64,000 nt of DNA from Calothrix sp. PCC 7103 (GCF_000331305.1 NZ_KB217478.1:8463481-8527480); one strand, 5' to 3'. Counted from the first letter of the stretch, positions 9,148 to 18,125 are shown. A program made the numbers and translations. The notes: generated by a model not told the origin, from the letters alone.

Positions 9148-10317
9148 ATGAATACTACAAATACTGCTGACGCTTTAACTTTTACAGTACCGCTTTCTTT
9201 TGAAGCGCATTCCCTAGCTCAAATATATAGTAAACAGCAAAATCGTGCTGATCGAGCGAAGCAAGTATACTTAAATACTTTAGCAATATACGCAGTTGAG
9301 CATTATTTTAAATGTATGGGTTTTGCAACTAACTGGGAAGGTAGTGATAGTCGCAAACCAATAGTACAGAAGTTTTTAGATATTGCCGATTTAAACGTTA
9401 GAGGTATGGGCAAATTTGAATGTCGTCCAATATTACCAGGCGCCGACATATTAGAAGTACCATGTGAAGCATGGGATGAGCGCGTTGGTTATGTTGCAGT
9501 ACAATTGACTCAATGTTTAAAACAAGCAACACTAATAGGTTTTATATCGCAAATAGCAGACAACGAAGGAAGCATACCATTAAATCAACTGCGCGCGTTT
9601 GATGAATTTCCAGAATACTTAAATCAACTAAAAACTAAAAGCACCACACTCACATCATCCACATCACCACAACTTGTAAATTTAGAAGAATGGCTAAATA
9701 ATATTATTGAAACTAGCTGGCAAACAGTAGAAGAATTTTTTAGCGCTCAAACATATAGCATGGCTTTCAGGCATCGTGGTATTATCTCAGAACAGATAAA
9801 CCCTAACGATACTAGCAGCCTCAAAGAATTTATTAGCACTTTATACACAAATCAACGCTTCGGCAACTCAACACAAAAAACTTATCCTGCTGACTTAGAA
9901 CCACTATCAGCATTAACTCAACTTATCGAGTTAACTCAAGACGACGAAACTCGCTGGAAAGCAGTTGAGCTTTTATGGAAAATAAACCCCAAACATCCAT
10001 CTGCCGCAATTAGACAAATTACAGATTTAGGAATGCGCTTGGCAGGATACTCAATCGCCCTCATGGTAGCTATATTACCAAAACTTGACGGTAAAAGAGG
10101 CATTCTTTTACGAGTTTACCCAATGGACAATCAAGCATTTTTACCCCAAAACCTCAAATTAGCCGGTTTTGATGAAAATGGTAAAACACTACTCGAAGTT
10201 CAAGCACGCGAGCAAGACAATTATATTCAATTCAGATTCAATGCTGACCGAAAAGACAAATTCAGTGTTCAAGTATCCCTAGGTGAAGCCAGCATCACAG
10301 AATATTTCAGTGCCTAA
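9148..10317 (+). CDS. DUF1822 family protein (module 2)
   Basis: 389 residues, preceded by AAGGAG at 9137-9142. It is paralogous to the DUF1822 protein of module 1: LEEWLNNIIETSWQTVEEFF (about 171-190) corresponds to the LWLEDIFETGWQHIDALL segment there, and DLGMRLAGYS, VYPMDNQAFLPQNLKL, EQDNYIQF and KFSVQVSL match in order. No membrane helix is seen. It follows a sigma-like gene, and the facing CHAT gene (10426-13068) ends 108 bp beyond its stop on the opposite strand. That gap holds family C and E repeats. Function unknown; it shares gene context with module 1 but not strict operon order. Confidence 0.75.
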   Translation: MNTTNTADALTFTVPLSFEAHSLAQIYSKQQNRADRAKQVYLNTLAIYAVEHYFKCMGFATNWEGSDSRKPIVQKFLDIADLNVRGMGKFECRPILPGADILEVPCEAWDERVGYVAVQLTQCLKQATLIGFISQIADNEGSIPLNQLRAFDEFPEYLNQLKTKSTTLTSSTSPQLVNLEEWLNNIIETSWQTVEEFFSAQTYSMAFRHRGIISEQINPNDTSSLKEFISTLYTNQRFGNSTQKTYPADLEPLSALTQLIELTQDDETRWKAVELLWKINPKHPSAAIRQITDLGMRLAGYSIALMVAILPKLDGKRGILLRVYPMDNQAFLPQNLKLAGFDENGKTLLEVQAREQDNYIQFRFNADRKDKFSVQVSLGEASITEYFSA

Positions 10318-10330
10318 CATCCTGTAACAT

Positions 10331-10361
10331 ATCTTGTGGAGCGGGCATCCTTGCCCGCCCT
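10331..10361 (+). repeat. Family C dispersed hairpin
   Basis: ATCTTGTGGAGCGGGCATCC followed by TTGCCCGCCC. The arms GCGGGCA and TGCCCGC pair. It lies 13 bp after the DUF1822 stop and may serve as a transcription end between two convergent genes. Confidence 0.8.
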
Positions 10362-10400
10362 TCAAAAATTATACTTTACTGTTGTAGTGGCGCCGTTTAT

Positions 10401-10430
10401 GTTGGGTTCAGTTCCTCCACCCAACCTACA
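10401..10430. repeat. Family E repeat supplying a stop codon
   Basis: Inverted GTTGGGT (10401-10407) and ACCCAAC (10419-10425), continuing as CTACA. On the minus strand the element begins TGTAGGTTGGGT, and its TAG is the stop codon of the CHAT/binding-protein gene. A short relative, TTGGGTTTCACCCAA, is at 31225-31239. Confidence 0.75.
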
Positions 10431-13068
10431 GTTTTTCTTCGATGAAGTTGCAGGGGGAGTCTTTGTCGCATTGTACTTTTACTAGTACTCCAACACGGTT
10501 GTCACTGCTAACAGGTTTTCTACTGCCTTTTTCTTGTTGAGTGTCAAATTGAATTTTTGCAACGGCGCCTTCTGCTGTAAAATTATCTAGGTTGTTGAGT
10601 ATATTGTCTCTGAGTAGTTGACGAGTGGGTTTTTTTGTAATTGTGCTTAAACCTTGACTAATTACTTGTACTGCATCGTAGGAAGTAACCGTAATCCAGT
10701 TGATTTTTGCACCACCCCAAAGTTTATCAGCTTCTTTCTCGAATTCAGATAAATTGGCAGGTGATTCACTTCTTTGCCAGGGTACTGCTGTTATTAACTT
10801 AGTTTGTTTTGCTCTGGAGCCAAAAGTTTGATTTAGTGTAGCTGGACTATATAATGTACTGGCACCTAATAATATTAAGTTATTATTTGGGGTGTTAGAA
10901 GCTTCTTTAAGTACTTCTAACCCTTTATTTAAAACATCTTCTATACCAGAAGGAGCTAGTAATAGTACATTAGCATTATTTTTTATGGCTCCATTAATAA
11001 TTTGTTTGGTGCTATCTGTTTTCAAGTCGTATATAGGTATATTTTGTTGATTCGCAATTTTGATAAATTTGTCTTTGATTGATTCGCTATAAGATTCTCC
11101 TCTATCATATGCTATTACTGGTTTTATTGATTTTGATGGAATTTTTGTGAGTATATACTGATATAAATTTGTGACTGCAATAGAATCACTTGTAACTGTG
11201 CGAAGAATCGGATATGATGAGTTACTTAATTCGGTAGATGTACTTGTAGGGGAAATAACAAGAATATTATTCATGTATCCTAAATTTACAGCAGCTTTAG
11301 TCAGTTCACTTCTGTAATGCCCAATAACTGCAATAATATCTTGCTGGTTATTATCATTTGCGATTTTACTCGCTACTTGTGTTGTTGTTGAATGGTCATT
11401 GCCGTCATTTACTATTTTTACTTGTAACTGTCTGTTATTAATGCTATTTGTACATGTTGGAGTTTGATTGCTTTGGATAGGTTGTACAATTTTGTCTACG
11501 CTACCACAGTTAATTTTACTTTGAGCATGAGCAATACCACGTAAGATTTCTTCCGCAACGTTTGGGTTTTTAGTGATGGGGACACTAACTGCAATGTGCA
11601 GACTATCTTGTTTTGTGTTTGCTACAATAGCGTTATTTAGGTAAATTAAACTTTCTGGGTCGTTGGGAGTTTGATTTAATGATTTTTTAAATGCATTAAT
11701 CGCTAAGTTCCATTCTTGTTTCTGAAAAGCAATTGCTCCTTCTTGTTTGTGTGGGTTTCTTTTCAGTAATATTTTCTCTCCTCTACTAAAAAGGTTATCA
11801 AGACTTTGACTCTGAAGCTGTGGTACTGGTGTTTTACCAAGTGTTGGAACAGGTGGTGTTGATGATGTAATTATTTGTTTGATTATGATAGCTGCTAAGG
11901 CGCCTACTAATACTAAGCTTATAAGTGTTGCAACTTTGTGTGAATGCCAAAGTCTACTTACACCACGTTTAATTTTAATATGGATAGGTTGGCGCCAGTA
12001 TAGTGCCCTTTCAGCAGGGTTTTGACAAATTACAGGTAGCCAAGATGCATAAGGGTACAAATTTTCTATATCTTCTAATTTTTCCTGTGCTTGTCGTACA
12101 GAATAGTGAAACTTTTCCCCTCGCGAAAATAAACGTAAAAATTCTTGTAAAAACTCCTTGGCAACTTCATCTGGTACTGGTTCACGCATGACGATTACCT
12201 GCGGAATACCAAGTTCGGTAAGTTTGTTCGCTAACCCTAACCCGTCACACGAGTTAAAAATTGCTAGTTTTAAACCGTTATCTTTAGCTTTGATGAAAGC
12301 ATTTTTTAAATCTTTTAATGCTGGACTATCTATATTATTAAGCTGAATGACTCCATCGTTGCCATTGTTAGAAGTGCTGCTGTGTCCAGCAAAGCATAAA
12401 ATATCCCATGAACCAGTACGTAATTTATCACATAGTTCTTTTCTACTTGGTTGTTTTAGCTGTTCTACCTTTGAACCTGGTAAATTTCTGAGTATTTTTC
12501 CATCTGTACGAACATCAATCCCGTCATCATTACCTAAAACTGCTAAAATTTTAACTGGCGTTTGAAGTGGTTTCGATGCTAGGTTATATTTGGCGCCTAG
12601 CGATAACCAAGCTCTTTTACGATTTTGAAACAATTTCCATAAATGCCAAGGAAGCTTTTTTAAAACTTCATCGTTTGTCTGAAAAATAATCCGTGCTGAC
12701 TCATTTCTAGCTACTTCTTCTTCGACATATACACGTAGCTGTCCCATTGATGGATGCTCAAACCATTGTATCAATCTATCTTCGAGCGCTTTACCTGCTA
12801 CTCGACATTGGTCTGGAGTCGATACGTTGGTTGTTTGGTCTGGGTCTACGTCAAAACCTCTCGCAGAACTAATAACTCGTCGTACCGCATCTAAATTATT
12901 ATAATTTCGCTGAAATTCATTATACAGTCGAGGAATATCCGGCGCCGCTGGAAAATGCCCGACTTCTTCTTTATAAACACCCCCACTCTCTTCTCTGATT
13001 CGCAGGGTAACTGGAAAACCTTCCTCAAAATTACCACTGGCGATGGTAAATATAACTACCTTGCTCAT
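10426..13068 (-). CDS. CHAT domain fused through a membrane helix to a periplasmic binding protein
   Basis: 880 residues in four parts. The CHAT domain occupies about 170-355, with His229 in CFAGHSS and Cys274 in FNSCDGLGLA. One membrane helix lies at about 378-400. A short TPR-like segment (about 436-484, KQEWNLAINAFKKSLNQTPN) follows. A type I periplasmic binding-protein fold of the Leu/Ile/Val receptor kind fills about 490-865 (starting HIAVSVPITKNPNVAEEILR). The CHAT part is clearly paralogous to the module 1 CHAT-CHASE2 protein (shared IPQxIVMREPVPD and ASWLPVICQNPA). The likely layout is a cytoplasmic protease and an outside ligand sensor. It is convergent with the module 2 DUF1822 gene rather than co-transcribed. 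Ligand and substrate unknown. Confidence 0.85.
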   Translation of the reverse strand: MSKVVIFTIASGNFEEGFPVTLRIREESGGVYKEEVGHFPAAPDIPRLYNEFQRNYNNLDAVRRVISSARGFDVDPDQTTNVSTPDQCRVAGKALEDRLIQWFEHPSMGQLRVYVEEEVARNESARIIFQTNDEVLKKLPWHLWKLFQNRKRAWLSLGAKYNLASKPLQTPVKILAVLGNDDGIDVRTDGKILRNLPGSKVEQLKQPSRKELCDKLRTGSWDILCFAGHSSTSNNGNDGVIQLNNIDSPALKDLKNAFIKAKDNGLKLAIFNSCDGLGLANKLTELGIPQVIVMREPVPDEVAKEFLQEFLRLFSRGEKFHYSVRQAQEKLEDIENLYPYASWLPVICQNPAERALYWRQPIHIKIKRGVSRLWHSHKVATLISLVLVGALAAIIIKQIITSSTPPVPTLGKTPVPQLQSQSLDNLFSRGEKILLKRNPHKQEGAIAFQKQEWNLAINAFKKSLNQTPNDPESLIYLNNAIVANTKQDSLHIAVSVPITKNPNVAEEILRGIAHAQSKINCGSVDKIVQPIQSNQTPTCTNSINNRQLQVKIVNDGNDHSTTTQVASKIANDNNQQDIIAVIGHYRSELTKAAVNLGYMNNILVISPTSTSTELSNSSYPILRTVTSDSIAVTNLYQYILTKIPSKSIKPVIAYDRGESYSESIKDKFIKIANQQNIPIYDLKTDSTKQIINGAIKNNANVLLLAPSGIEDVLNKGLEVLKEASNTPNNNLILLGASTLYSPATLNQTFGSRAKQTKLITAVPWQRSESPANLSEFEKEADKLWGGAKINWITVTSYDAVQVISQGLSTITKKPTRQLLRDNILNNLDNFTAEGAVAKIQFDTQQEKGSRKPVSSDNRVGVLVKVQCDKDSPCNFIEEKL

Positions 13069-13127
13069 TTATATTTAGTTAATTATTATACTGTATTTAT
13101 CTTATTTGTACCAATATACCATTAAAT

Positions 13128-13155
13128 GTAGAGACGCGACATGTCACGTCTCTAC
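13128..13155. repeat. Family A hairpin
   Basis: A 28-bp near-perfect palindrome starting GTAGAGACGCGACA. It lies in the 320-bp spacer between the CHAT gene and msrA, which are divergent. Apart from this element and a T-run at 13256-13265 the spacer shows nothing I can name. Confidence 0.85.
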
Positions 13156-13388
13156 GATTTTAAATTTTAATGTAATTTTGTGTTTAAGCAGAATTAGCTG
13201 TTAATTCCATAATTTTATCGAAGTGAAAATTGTCAACTAGTTCCCGTAGTGCCGGTTTTTTTTTTAAGCATGGGAGTGAAAACCGATATCGAAGTGGGAT
13301 GGCATCACTCCTGCAAAATTAGATATATGTGTCAAAATATTAAATAAAGTAACAATATAAACAGATATAGTAACCGAGGGTAGCAAAA

Positions 13389-14042
13389 ATGATTTTTGGA
13401 TTTGGTAAGAAAAATGCCATGCCTAAGCCAGAGGAAGCATTGCCAGGACGCACTCAACCAATGCCTGTACCAGCTACTCACTTTGTAAATGGTAATTCTT
13501 TAAAACCTCCGTTTCCTGAAGGAATGGAAACAGCGATGTTTGGTATGGGTTGCTTTTGGGGCGCCGAGCGCAAGTTTTGGCAGTTGAAAGGAGTGTATAG
13601 TACAAGCGTAGGATATGCTGCTGGTTATACCCCAAACCCTACATATAAAGAAGTATGTTCAGGAATGACGGGTCATAACGAAGTAGTGTTTGTTGTATAC
13701 GACCCAAACGAGATAAGTTACACTGAAATACTTAAAACATTTTGGGAAAGTCACAATCCAACGCAAGGAATGCGTCAAGGTAATGACACTGGTACTCAAT
13801 ATCGTTCGGGAATATATACATACTCCCCAGAACAGAAAAAACTTGCCCTTGAATCACGCTCTGCTTATCAACAAGCATTAACCAAAGCTGGTTACGGTGA
13901 AATTACCACCGAAATTTTGGAGGCGCCAGAATATTACTATGCTGAAGACTATCACCAACAGTATCTAGCGAAAAACCCTGGTGGATATTGCGGCTTAGGT
14001 GGAACAAATGTTTCATGCCCTATAGGTGTAGCACAAGCTTAA
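13389..14042 (+). CDS. msrA: Peptide-methionine (S)-S-oxide reductase MsrA
   Basis: 217 residues. MsrA reduces the S-epimer of methionine sulfoxide in proteins and uses thioredoxin to recycle. The active-site motif GCFWGAE is present with nucleophile Cys55. The C-terminal resolving cysteines are Cys201 (GGYCGLGG) and Cys210 (VSCPIG), the three-cysteine arrangement of E. coli-type MsrA. The N-terminal 45 residues ([13 protein letters not shown]) are the extension typical of cyanobacterial and plant-type enzymes. It is monocistronic, facing a P450 gene, with family D repeats between the two stop codons. Confidence 0.96.
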   Translation: MIFGFGKKNAMPKPEEALPGRTQPMPVPATHFVNGNSLKPPFPEGMETAMFGMGCFWGAERKFWQLKGVYSTSVGYAAGYTPNPTYKEVCSGMTGHNEVVFVVYDPNEISYTEILKTFWESHNPTQGMRQGNDTGTQYRSGIYTYSPEQKKLALESRSAYQQALTKAGYGEITTEILEAPEYYYAEDYHQQYLAKNPGGYCGLGGTNVSCPIGVAQA

Positions 14043-14045
14043 TAG

Positions 14046-14135
14046 GCAACGGATTACAACGGATGATCTGTTTGTTACAAACAAAATGCGCGTTATTTAA
14101 AATAACCTATCCGTTACATCCGTTACATCCGTTGC
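14046..14135. repeat. Family D repeats as facing arms
   Basis: YAACGGAT-type units at 14046-14068 on the plus strand face three CCGTTACAT units at 14111-14135. The arms bracket the convergent ends of msrA and the P450 gene. The right arm lies inside the P450 frame and encodes its C-terminal TDVTDVTD. Confidence 0.8.
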
Positions 14136-15470
14136 GAGCATTTTCATTCCTGGTGGAGTAGCGACAGTCAAACCACGACGTGCTGGTTTGACTGGACGTT
14201 TATTTAGAAGCGAAAGTTTGTATTTAGATAAAACTGTCGCTAAAACGATTTTCATTTCATGCATTGCGAATGCTGAACCAATACAACGACGACTACCACC
14301 ACCAAAAGGTATATATTCGTAGGCAGAATATTGCCTGTTTAAAAAGCGTTCTGGTTTAAATTTATTTGGTTCCGGATAAGTTTCTTCGCGATGATGCGCC
14401 ATATATATACCAGGTACAACAAGAGTCCCTTCAGGTAATTTATAACCCATAATTTCAATCGGTATTTTAACTTTTCGGAAAACACCAGATAATACAATTG
14501 GATAAATTCGTAAAGATTCTTGGCATACTGCTGTTAAATAAGGCTGTTTACTAATTGCTATTGTGTCTGAAAAACTATTTAAAGTATTTAGTTCGTTTAA
14601 TAACTTATCGTGCGTTTCGGGCTGTATATCAAGCCAATAAAACGCCCAAGTTAACGCCGATGCAGTCGTTTCATGTCCAGCGAGCATAAGTGTCATTAGT
14701 TGGTCGCGCAGTTCAAGATCAGACATTGGTTGACCGTCGTCGTATCGTGCCGACATCATTAAGCTTAAAATATCTTGTCGATTTTCGTTAGTATCAGCTT
14801 TGCGCTCTCGTATTAAAGCATAAATTAGCTCATCAATTTTTTGGATTTCGCGCGTCATCCAACCCCAAGGACTCAAGGCGCCAAAATCTTTTTGTAGAAA
14901 TCCAAAGAACAACGAACTCGACATTAAAGGGGAACCCATAAAATCGAGAAGCGAACTGAGTCTTCGTTGTATTTCTGTTAATAAACTTCCCTCATCTATA
15001 CCAAATACGACTCTTAAAATTACGCGCAGAGAAATTTCCTGCATCGACGAACGAATATTAAAAGCCTTGCCAACTTCCCAAGAGTCCATGACAGAAAGTG
15101 TAATTTCACGAATTGCATCGCCATACGCGCGCATTCTATCGCCATGAAACGGAGGTGTTAGGAGTTGACGCTGTTCCAAATGACGTTCACCATCCAAAAG
15201 TAGTAAAGAATTGGCACCAACCAAAAACTTCAAAAATCGATTGCCTCTACCAGCCTCAAAATAACTCGCATCAGCAGTATAAATTTGTTGTAAAGCTTGA
15301 GGATGACTAAAGTAAACGATATGATTCCCGCTCTTATTACGTAGAGTTAAAGTACCACCATATGCTTTAGCATAGTCTTCCATATACTGAATCGGCTGGA
15401 AAACTAACTTCATTATACGCAGCAACGGCGCCGTAGAAGGACCATCAGGCAAATTATATGTAGCGACCAT
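14097..15470 (-). CDS. Cytochrome P450 (CYP110-like)
   Basis: 457 residues with all core P450 motifs. The I-helix is AGHETTASALTWAF, the K-helix is ESLR, and the heme-binding loop FGGGSRRCIGSAFAMHE has the thiolate Cys near residue 396. No membrane anchor is seen. The start LPDGPSTAP and the QYMEDYAKAYGG segment resemble CYP110, a cyanobacterial family that hydroxylates fatty acids and related lipids, so that is the likeliest type of substrate. The last residues (TDVTDVTDRLF) come from a family D tandem repeat that has replaced or extended the native C-terminus after the conserved domain. No redox partner is nearby. Confidence 0.92.
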   Translation of the reverse strand: MVATYNLPDGPSTAPLLRIMKLVFQPIQYMEDYAKAYGGTLTLRNKSGNHIVYFSHPQALQQIYTADASYFEAGRGNRFLKFLVGANSLLLLDGERHLEQRQLLTPPFHGDRMRAYGDAIREITLSVMDSWEVGKAFNIRSSMQEISLRVILRVVFGIDEGSLLTEIQRRLSSLLDFMGSPLMSSSLFFGFLQKDFGALSPWGWMTREIQKIDELIYALIRERKADTNENRQDILSLMMSARYDDGQPMSDLELRDQLMTLMLAGHETTASALTWAFYWLDIQPETHDKLLNELNTLNSFSDTIAISKQPYLTAVCQESLRIYPIVLSGVFRKVKIPIEIMGYKLPEGTLVVPGIYMAHHREETYPEPNKFKPERFLNRQYSAYEYIPFGGGSRRCIGSAFAMHEMKIVLATVLSKYKLSLLNKRPVKPARRGLTVATPPGMKMLATDVTDVTDRLF

Positions 15471-15517
15471 AATTATAACTCAAGGTTCACGCACTCCTTA
15501 ATCATATCGTGGCGCCT

Positions 15518-15582
15518 AGAAACCGGGTTTCTATACGAAATCTTCGTTTTTATTACGATATCGAAAAAGAACCCCGGTTTCT
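15518..15582. repeat. Family B paired element
   Basis: AGAAACCGGGTTTCT (15518-15532) and AGAACCCCGGTTTCT (15568-15582) flank a 35-bp AT-rich loop containing TTTTTATTACGATAT. The element lies between the divergent P450 and ParA genes and rules out the upstream in-frame extension of the ParA gene as coding. Confidence 0.85.
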
Positions 15583-15616
15583 TGTATATTTAGTGTTAGT
15601 CAGCACAGAAGTGAGT

Positions 15617-16255
15617 ATGGGCGTGCCGAAAATCATCGCGGTTGTAAATGGTAAAGGCGGAGTTGGTAAAACTACTACCGCAATTAATCTGGCGGCAACT
15701 TTTTCTCGTAACCATACGGTGCTTCTTGTGGATGCTGATATTCAGGGTTCAGCAAGTTGGTGGTTTGGACGCAGCCAGAAAGGAATGGGGTTTGACCTAT
15801 CCCAAGACACAAATTCTAAACTTTTAGGTCATTTACGTTCTATTAAAGGTTACGATTTAGTAATAGTAGATACACCTCCAGCGCTACAGTCAGAAGCTTT
15901 AGCGGCAGTTGTGGATGTTGCCGATTATTTGGTTTTACCCACACCTCCGGCGCCAATGGACTTAGCTGTTCTTGTTGATACAGTAAAAACAGCAGTGACT
16001 CCTGCGCGAAAGCCATATAGAGTCTTGCTTACCAAAGTAGATACACGAAGTTTAGGAGAAGCACTGGAAGCACAAAACACTTTATTGCAATTAGGTATCC
16101 CCGCTTGTAATGCGTTTGTTCGTATTTATAAAGCTCATGAACGCGCTGCACTCGAAGGTGTAGCAATTACAGAATGGCGGGGAAAAAATGGACGCGAGGC
16201 AGAATCAGACTACCGTCGCGTCGCCGAAGAAATACAGCGCGACTGGAGAAAATAA
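15617..16255 (+). CDS. mcdA: ParA-family ATPase, probable carboxysome positioning protein McdA
   Basis: 212 residues from ATG 15617 (GTG 15611 is also possible; the longer frame runs through a repeat). The deviant Walker A box is NGKGGVGKTTTA with signature Lys13 and Lys18, and the Walker B region is LVIVDTPPA. This is a single-domain MinD/ParA ATPase that would bind nucleoid DNA as an ATP dimer. The next gene overlaps it (TAATG) and encodes a coiled-coil protein with McdB features, and the carboxysome shell genes ccmK3-ccmK4 are 3 kb away. McdA with the signature lysine corresponds to the type 2 systems described for many cyanobacteria. A generic plasmid-type ParA is the alternative. Confidence 0.65.
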   Translation: MGVPKIIAVVNGKGGVGKTTTAINLAATFSRNHTVLLVDADIQGSASWWFGRSQKGMGFDLSQDTNSKLLGHLRSIKGYDLVIVDTPPALQSEALAAVVDVADYLVLPTPPAPMDLAVLVDTVKTAVTPARKPYRVLLTKVDTRSLGEALEAQNTLLQLGIPACNAFVRIYKAHERAALEGVAITEWRGKNGREAESDYRRVAEEIQRDWRK

Positions 16256-16881
16256 TGGCTAAAAGAAGACTTGCTGACTTAGTACAAGAAGAAGCAAATA
16301 AAGATACTACTGATACTACAAAAGCATCTGTAATAGATGTGACTGCTACACCCGTAGAAGAATCATCAGAACAGGAAAGTGCAAACGAAGAAAATAATAC
16401 AGAAGGAACTCATTTAAGCAAAGCCGACTTAGAAGTAACCATTCAAGAATTAAATGAATTGATCGCGCAAGTTCATCAAAGCGAGGCTAATCTACAAAAC
16501 CAAGTTGAGCAGCTACGATCTGCTTTATCCGAACAAAAAGAATTGTCTGAGCGTTCAGAAAAAGCTTTAGCCGAACAACAAACAAAAGCAGACCGTTCCG
16601 AAAAAGAGCTTAAAGAAGCCAAAAAAACTGCATTGCAGCTAGCAGAAGCAAATTCACAGCTATCAGCAGAAATTGAAGAACTCAAGCAAACTGTAGCTTT
16701 ATTAGAGCAACAAAGGCAACCTCAACAACAGCGTCCTCAAGTTAAAGAGAAACCACCTGCCATCACAAAGGCGCCAATATCTTACAGAAAATCATATGGA
16801 ACACTCGAAAGGTTACAAGTCCAACCATCAGTAGAACAAACACATTCTTCAGATACTTCACCAATGTGGTTACTTGATTAG
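16255..16881 (+). CDS. mcdB: Coiled-coil partner of ParA, probable McdB
   Basis: 208 residues from ATG 16255, which overlaps the ParA stop as TAATG. The layout is a basic start (MAKRRL), an acidic, Ser/Thr/Glu-rich disordered region (about 10-52), a continuous coiled coil (about 55-152), a Gln/Pro-rich stretch (about 153-166), and a tail ending PMWLLD with Trp205 four residues from the end. McdB proteins are disordered/coiled-coil, Gln-rich proteins that stimulate McdA and bind carboxysomes; a near-terminal tryptophan is reported as invariant in them. This fit, plus the pairing with a ParA gene, is the basis of the call. Sequence similarity could not be tested. Confidence 0.6.
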   Translation: MAKRRLADLVQEEANKDTTDTTKASVIDVTATPVEESSEQESANEENNTEGTHLSKADLEVTIQELNELIAQVHQSEANLQNQVEQLRSALSEQKELSERSEKALAEQQTKADRSEKELKEAKKTALQLAEANSQLSAEIEELKQTVALLEQQRQPQQQRPQVKEKPPAITKAPISYRKSYGTLERLQVQPSVEQTHSSDTSPMWLLD

Positions 16882-17123
16882 TGGAAAGTGCGCTCGTGCT
16901 GAGTAGAAAGTGCTGAATGCTGATTTTTTGTACTGTTCTCAATTTATAATTAACACTGTATTTTATATTATAGACGTGAGGTTTTTTAAATCAAAGCGCC
17001 TATTTATGCTGTTTCAGGCAAGTAATTAAACTTCTGTTCTCTGTAATCAAATTCAAACCAGTTACTTTGAATGAGCGCACTAATTACTTAAAACTCAGCA
17101 CTCAGCACTCAGCACTTTCCACT
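16880..17123. repeat. 244-bp element with inverted ends and ACTCAGC heptamers
   Basis: AGTGGAAAGTGC at 16880-16891 is the exact complement of GCACTTTCCACT at 17112-17123. Heptamers ACTCAGC are repeated in tandem next to the right end (17094-17115), and GTGCTGAGT relatives lie next to the left end. The left end begins on the last base pair of the mcdB stop codon. It resembles a MITE or a short tandem repeat cluster of the kind common in filamentous cyanobacteria. Confidence 0.7.
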
Positions 17124-17140
17124 CAATCGCTATAGCTCTC

Positions 17141-18052
17141 ATGTACAATTTTTTACCAATTGCCTACTTTGAAGATAATTTTATACCTTTTTCGGATGCG
17201 AAAATATCTATAGCCACCCATGCTTTACATTATGGAACAGGAGCATTAGGAGGACTACGTGGAATTCCTGACCCGCAAGATTCTACACGAATATTGCTAT
17301 TTAGACTCGACCGTCATTGTCAAAGATTGAGTACCAGCGCAAAATTTCTCCATTACGACATATCAGCCGAAAAAATTGAAGAAACTATTATTGAATTTAT
17401 TAAGAAAAATCAACCATCGACATCATTTTATATCCGTCCTTTTGTATATACTGCTGATTTGGGAATAGCTCCACGACTGCATAGTATTAAAAAAGACTTT
17501 TTTGTTTATGGCTTAGAACTAGGTGAATATTCATCACCCACAGGCGTTACATGTCGAATTAGTTCATGGTATCGTCAAACGGACGTTAGTTTTCCATTAC
17601 GTGGAAAAATTAGCGCAGCTTATATTACTTCATCGCTGGCAAAAACTGAAGCTGTAGAATCTGGGTTTGACGAAGCAATTTTGATGAATTCCCAAGGCAA
17701 AGTTAGCGAAGCTTCAGGAATGAATATTTTTATCGTTAGAAATGGGCAAATATTTACACCTGGCTTTGAGCAAGATATATTAGAGGGGATCACCCGCGAT
17801 AGCGTCATGAAATTAGCTGGCGATTTAGGATTTAAGGTCATTGAAAGACCAATTGATAAATCGGAGCTATTTATCGCTGATGAAGTCTTTTTGTGTGGTA
17901 CTGCTGCTAAAGTTTTACCTGTTCTCCAAATAGAAAACTTCAAGTTACCTGAAAGTAGACCGATAACAGAAAAATTGCGCGATAAATTTACGGCAATTAC
18001 CGAAAATCGCGACCCTAAATATCAAGATTGGGTATTTCCTGTTTCTCTTTAA
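17141..18052 (+). CDS. ilvE: Branched-chain amino-acid aminotransferase
   Basis: 303 residues, class IV PLP aminotransferase. It transfers the amino group between glutamate and the keto acids of valine, leucine and isoleucine. Seen in the sequence: ALHYGTGALGGLRG near the start, the PLP lysine Lys156 in LRGKISAAYITS, the KVSEASGMNIF segment, and GITRDSVMKLAGDLG with the C-terminal FLCGTAAKVLPV. Length and motifs fit the IlvE branch rather than D-amino-acid aminotransferase or PabC. It stands alone, with repeats on both sides. Confidence 0.92.
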   Translation: MYNFLPIAYFEDNFIPFSDAKISIATHALHYGTGALGGLRGIPDPQDSTRILLFRLDRHCQRLSTSAKFLHYDISAEKIEETIIEFIKKNQPSTSFYIRPFVYTADLGIAPRLHSIKKDFFVYGLELGEYSSPTGVTCRISSWYRQTDVSFPLRGKISAAYITSSLAKTEAVESGFDEAILMNSQGKVSEASGMNIFIVRNGQIFTPGFEQDILEGITRDSVMKLAGDLGFKVIERPIDKSELFIADEVFLCGTAAKVLPVLQIENFKLPESRPITEKLRDKFTAITENRDPKYQDWVFPVSL

Positions 18053-18060
18053 ACACATAT

Positions 18061-18125
18061 CTTGTGGAACAGGCATCCCTGCCTGTGAATTTTATCACTA
18101 CACAGGCAGGGATGCCTATGCTACA
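18061..18125. repeat. Family C double hairpin
   Basis: ACAGGCATCCCTGCCTGT is itself a hairpin and is followed by ACAGGCAGGGATGCCT in inverted orientation after a short spacer. The pair lies between the convergent ilvE and hydrolase genes. The hydrolase stop codon (18116-18118) falls inside the right arm. Confidence 0.8.

Noticed and set aside
13256-13340. Possible riboswitch before msrA (GGAGTGA...TCACTCC pairing)
   Set aside because: Only one short pairing, no recognisable riboswitch core; not enough to call.
15509-15616. N-terminal extension of the ParA gene
   Set aside because: This part runs through a family B element; similarity to ParA begins at MGVPK, so the start is set at 15617.
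16174-16254. 27-codon upstream extension of the mcdB-like gene
   Set aside because: It overlaps the conserved end of the ParA gene in another frame; ATG 16255 in the TAATG overlap is the better start.
17094-17115. Possible CRISPR-like array of ACTCAGC units
   Set aside because: Units are 7 bp without spacers; this is a short tandem repeat, not CRISPR. No CRISPR array was seen anywhere.
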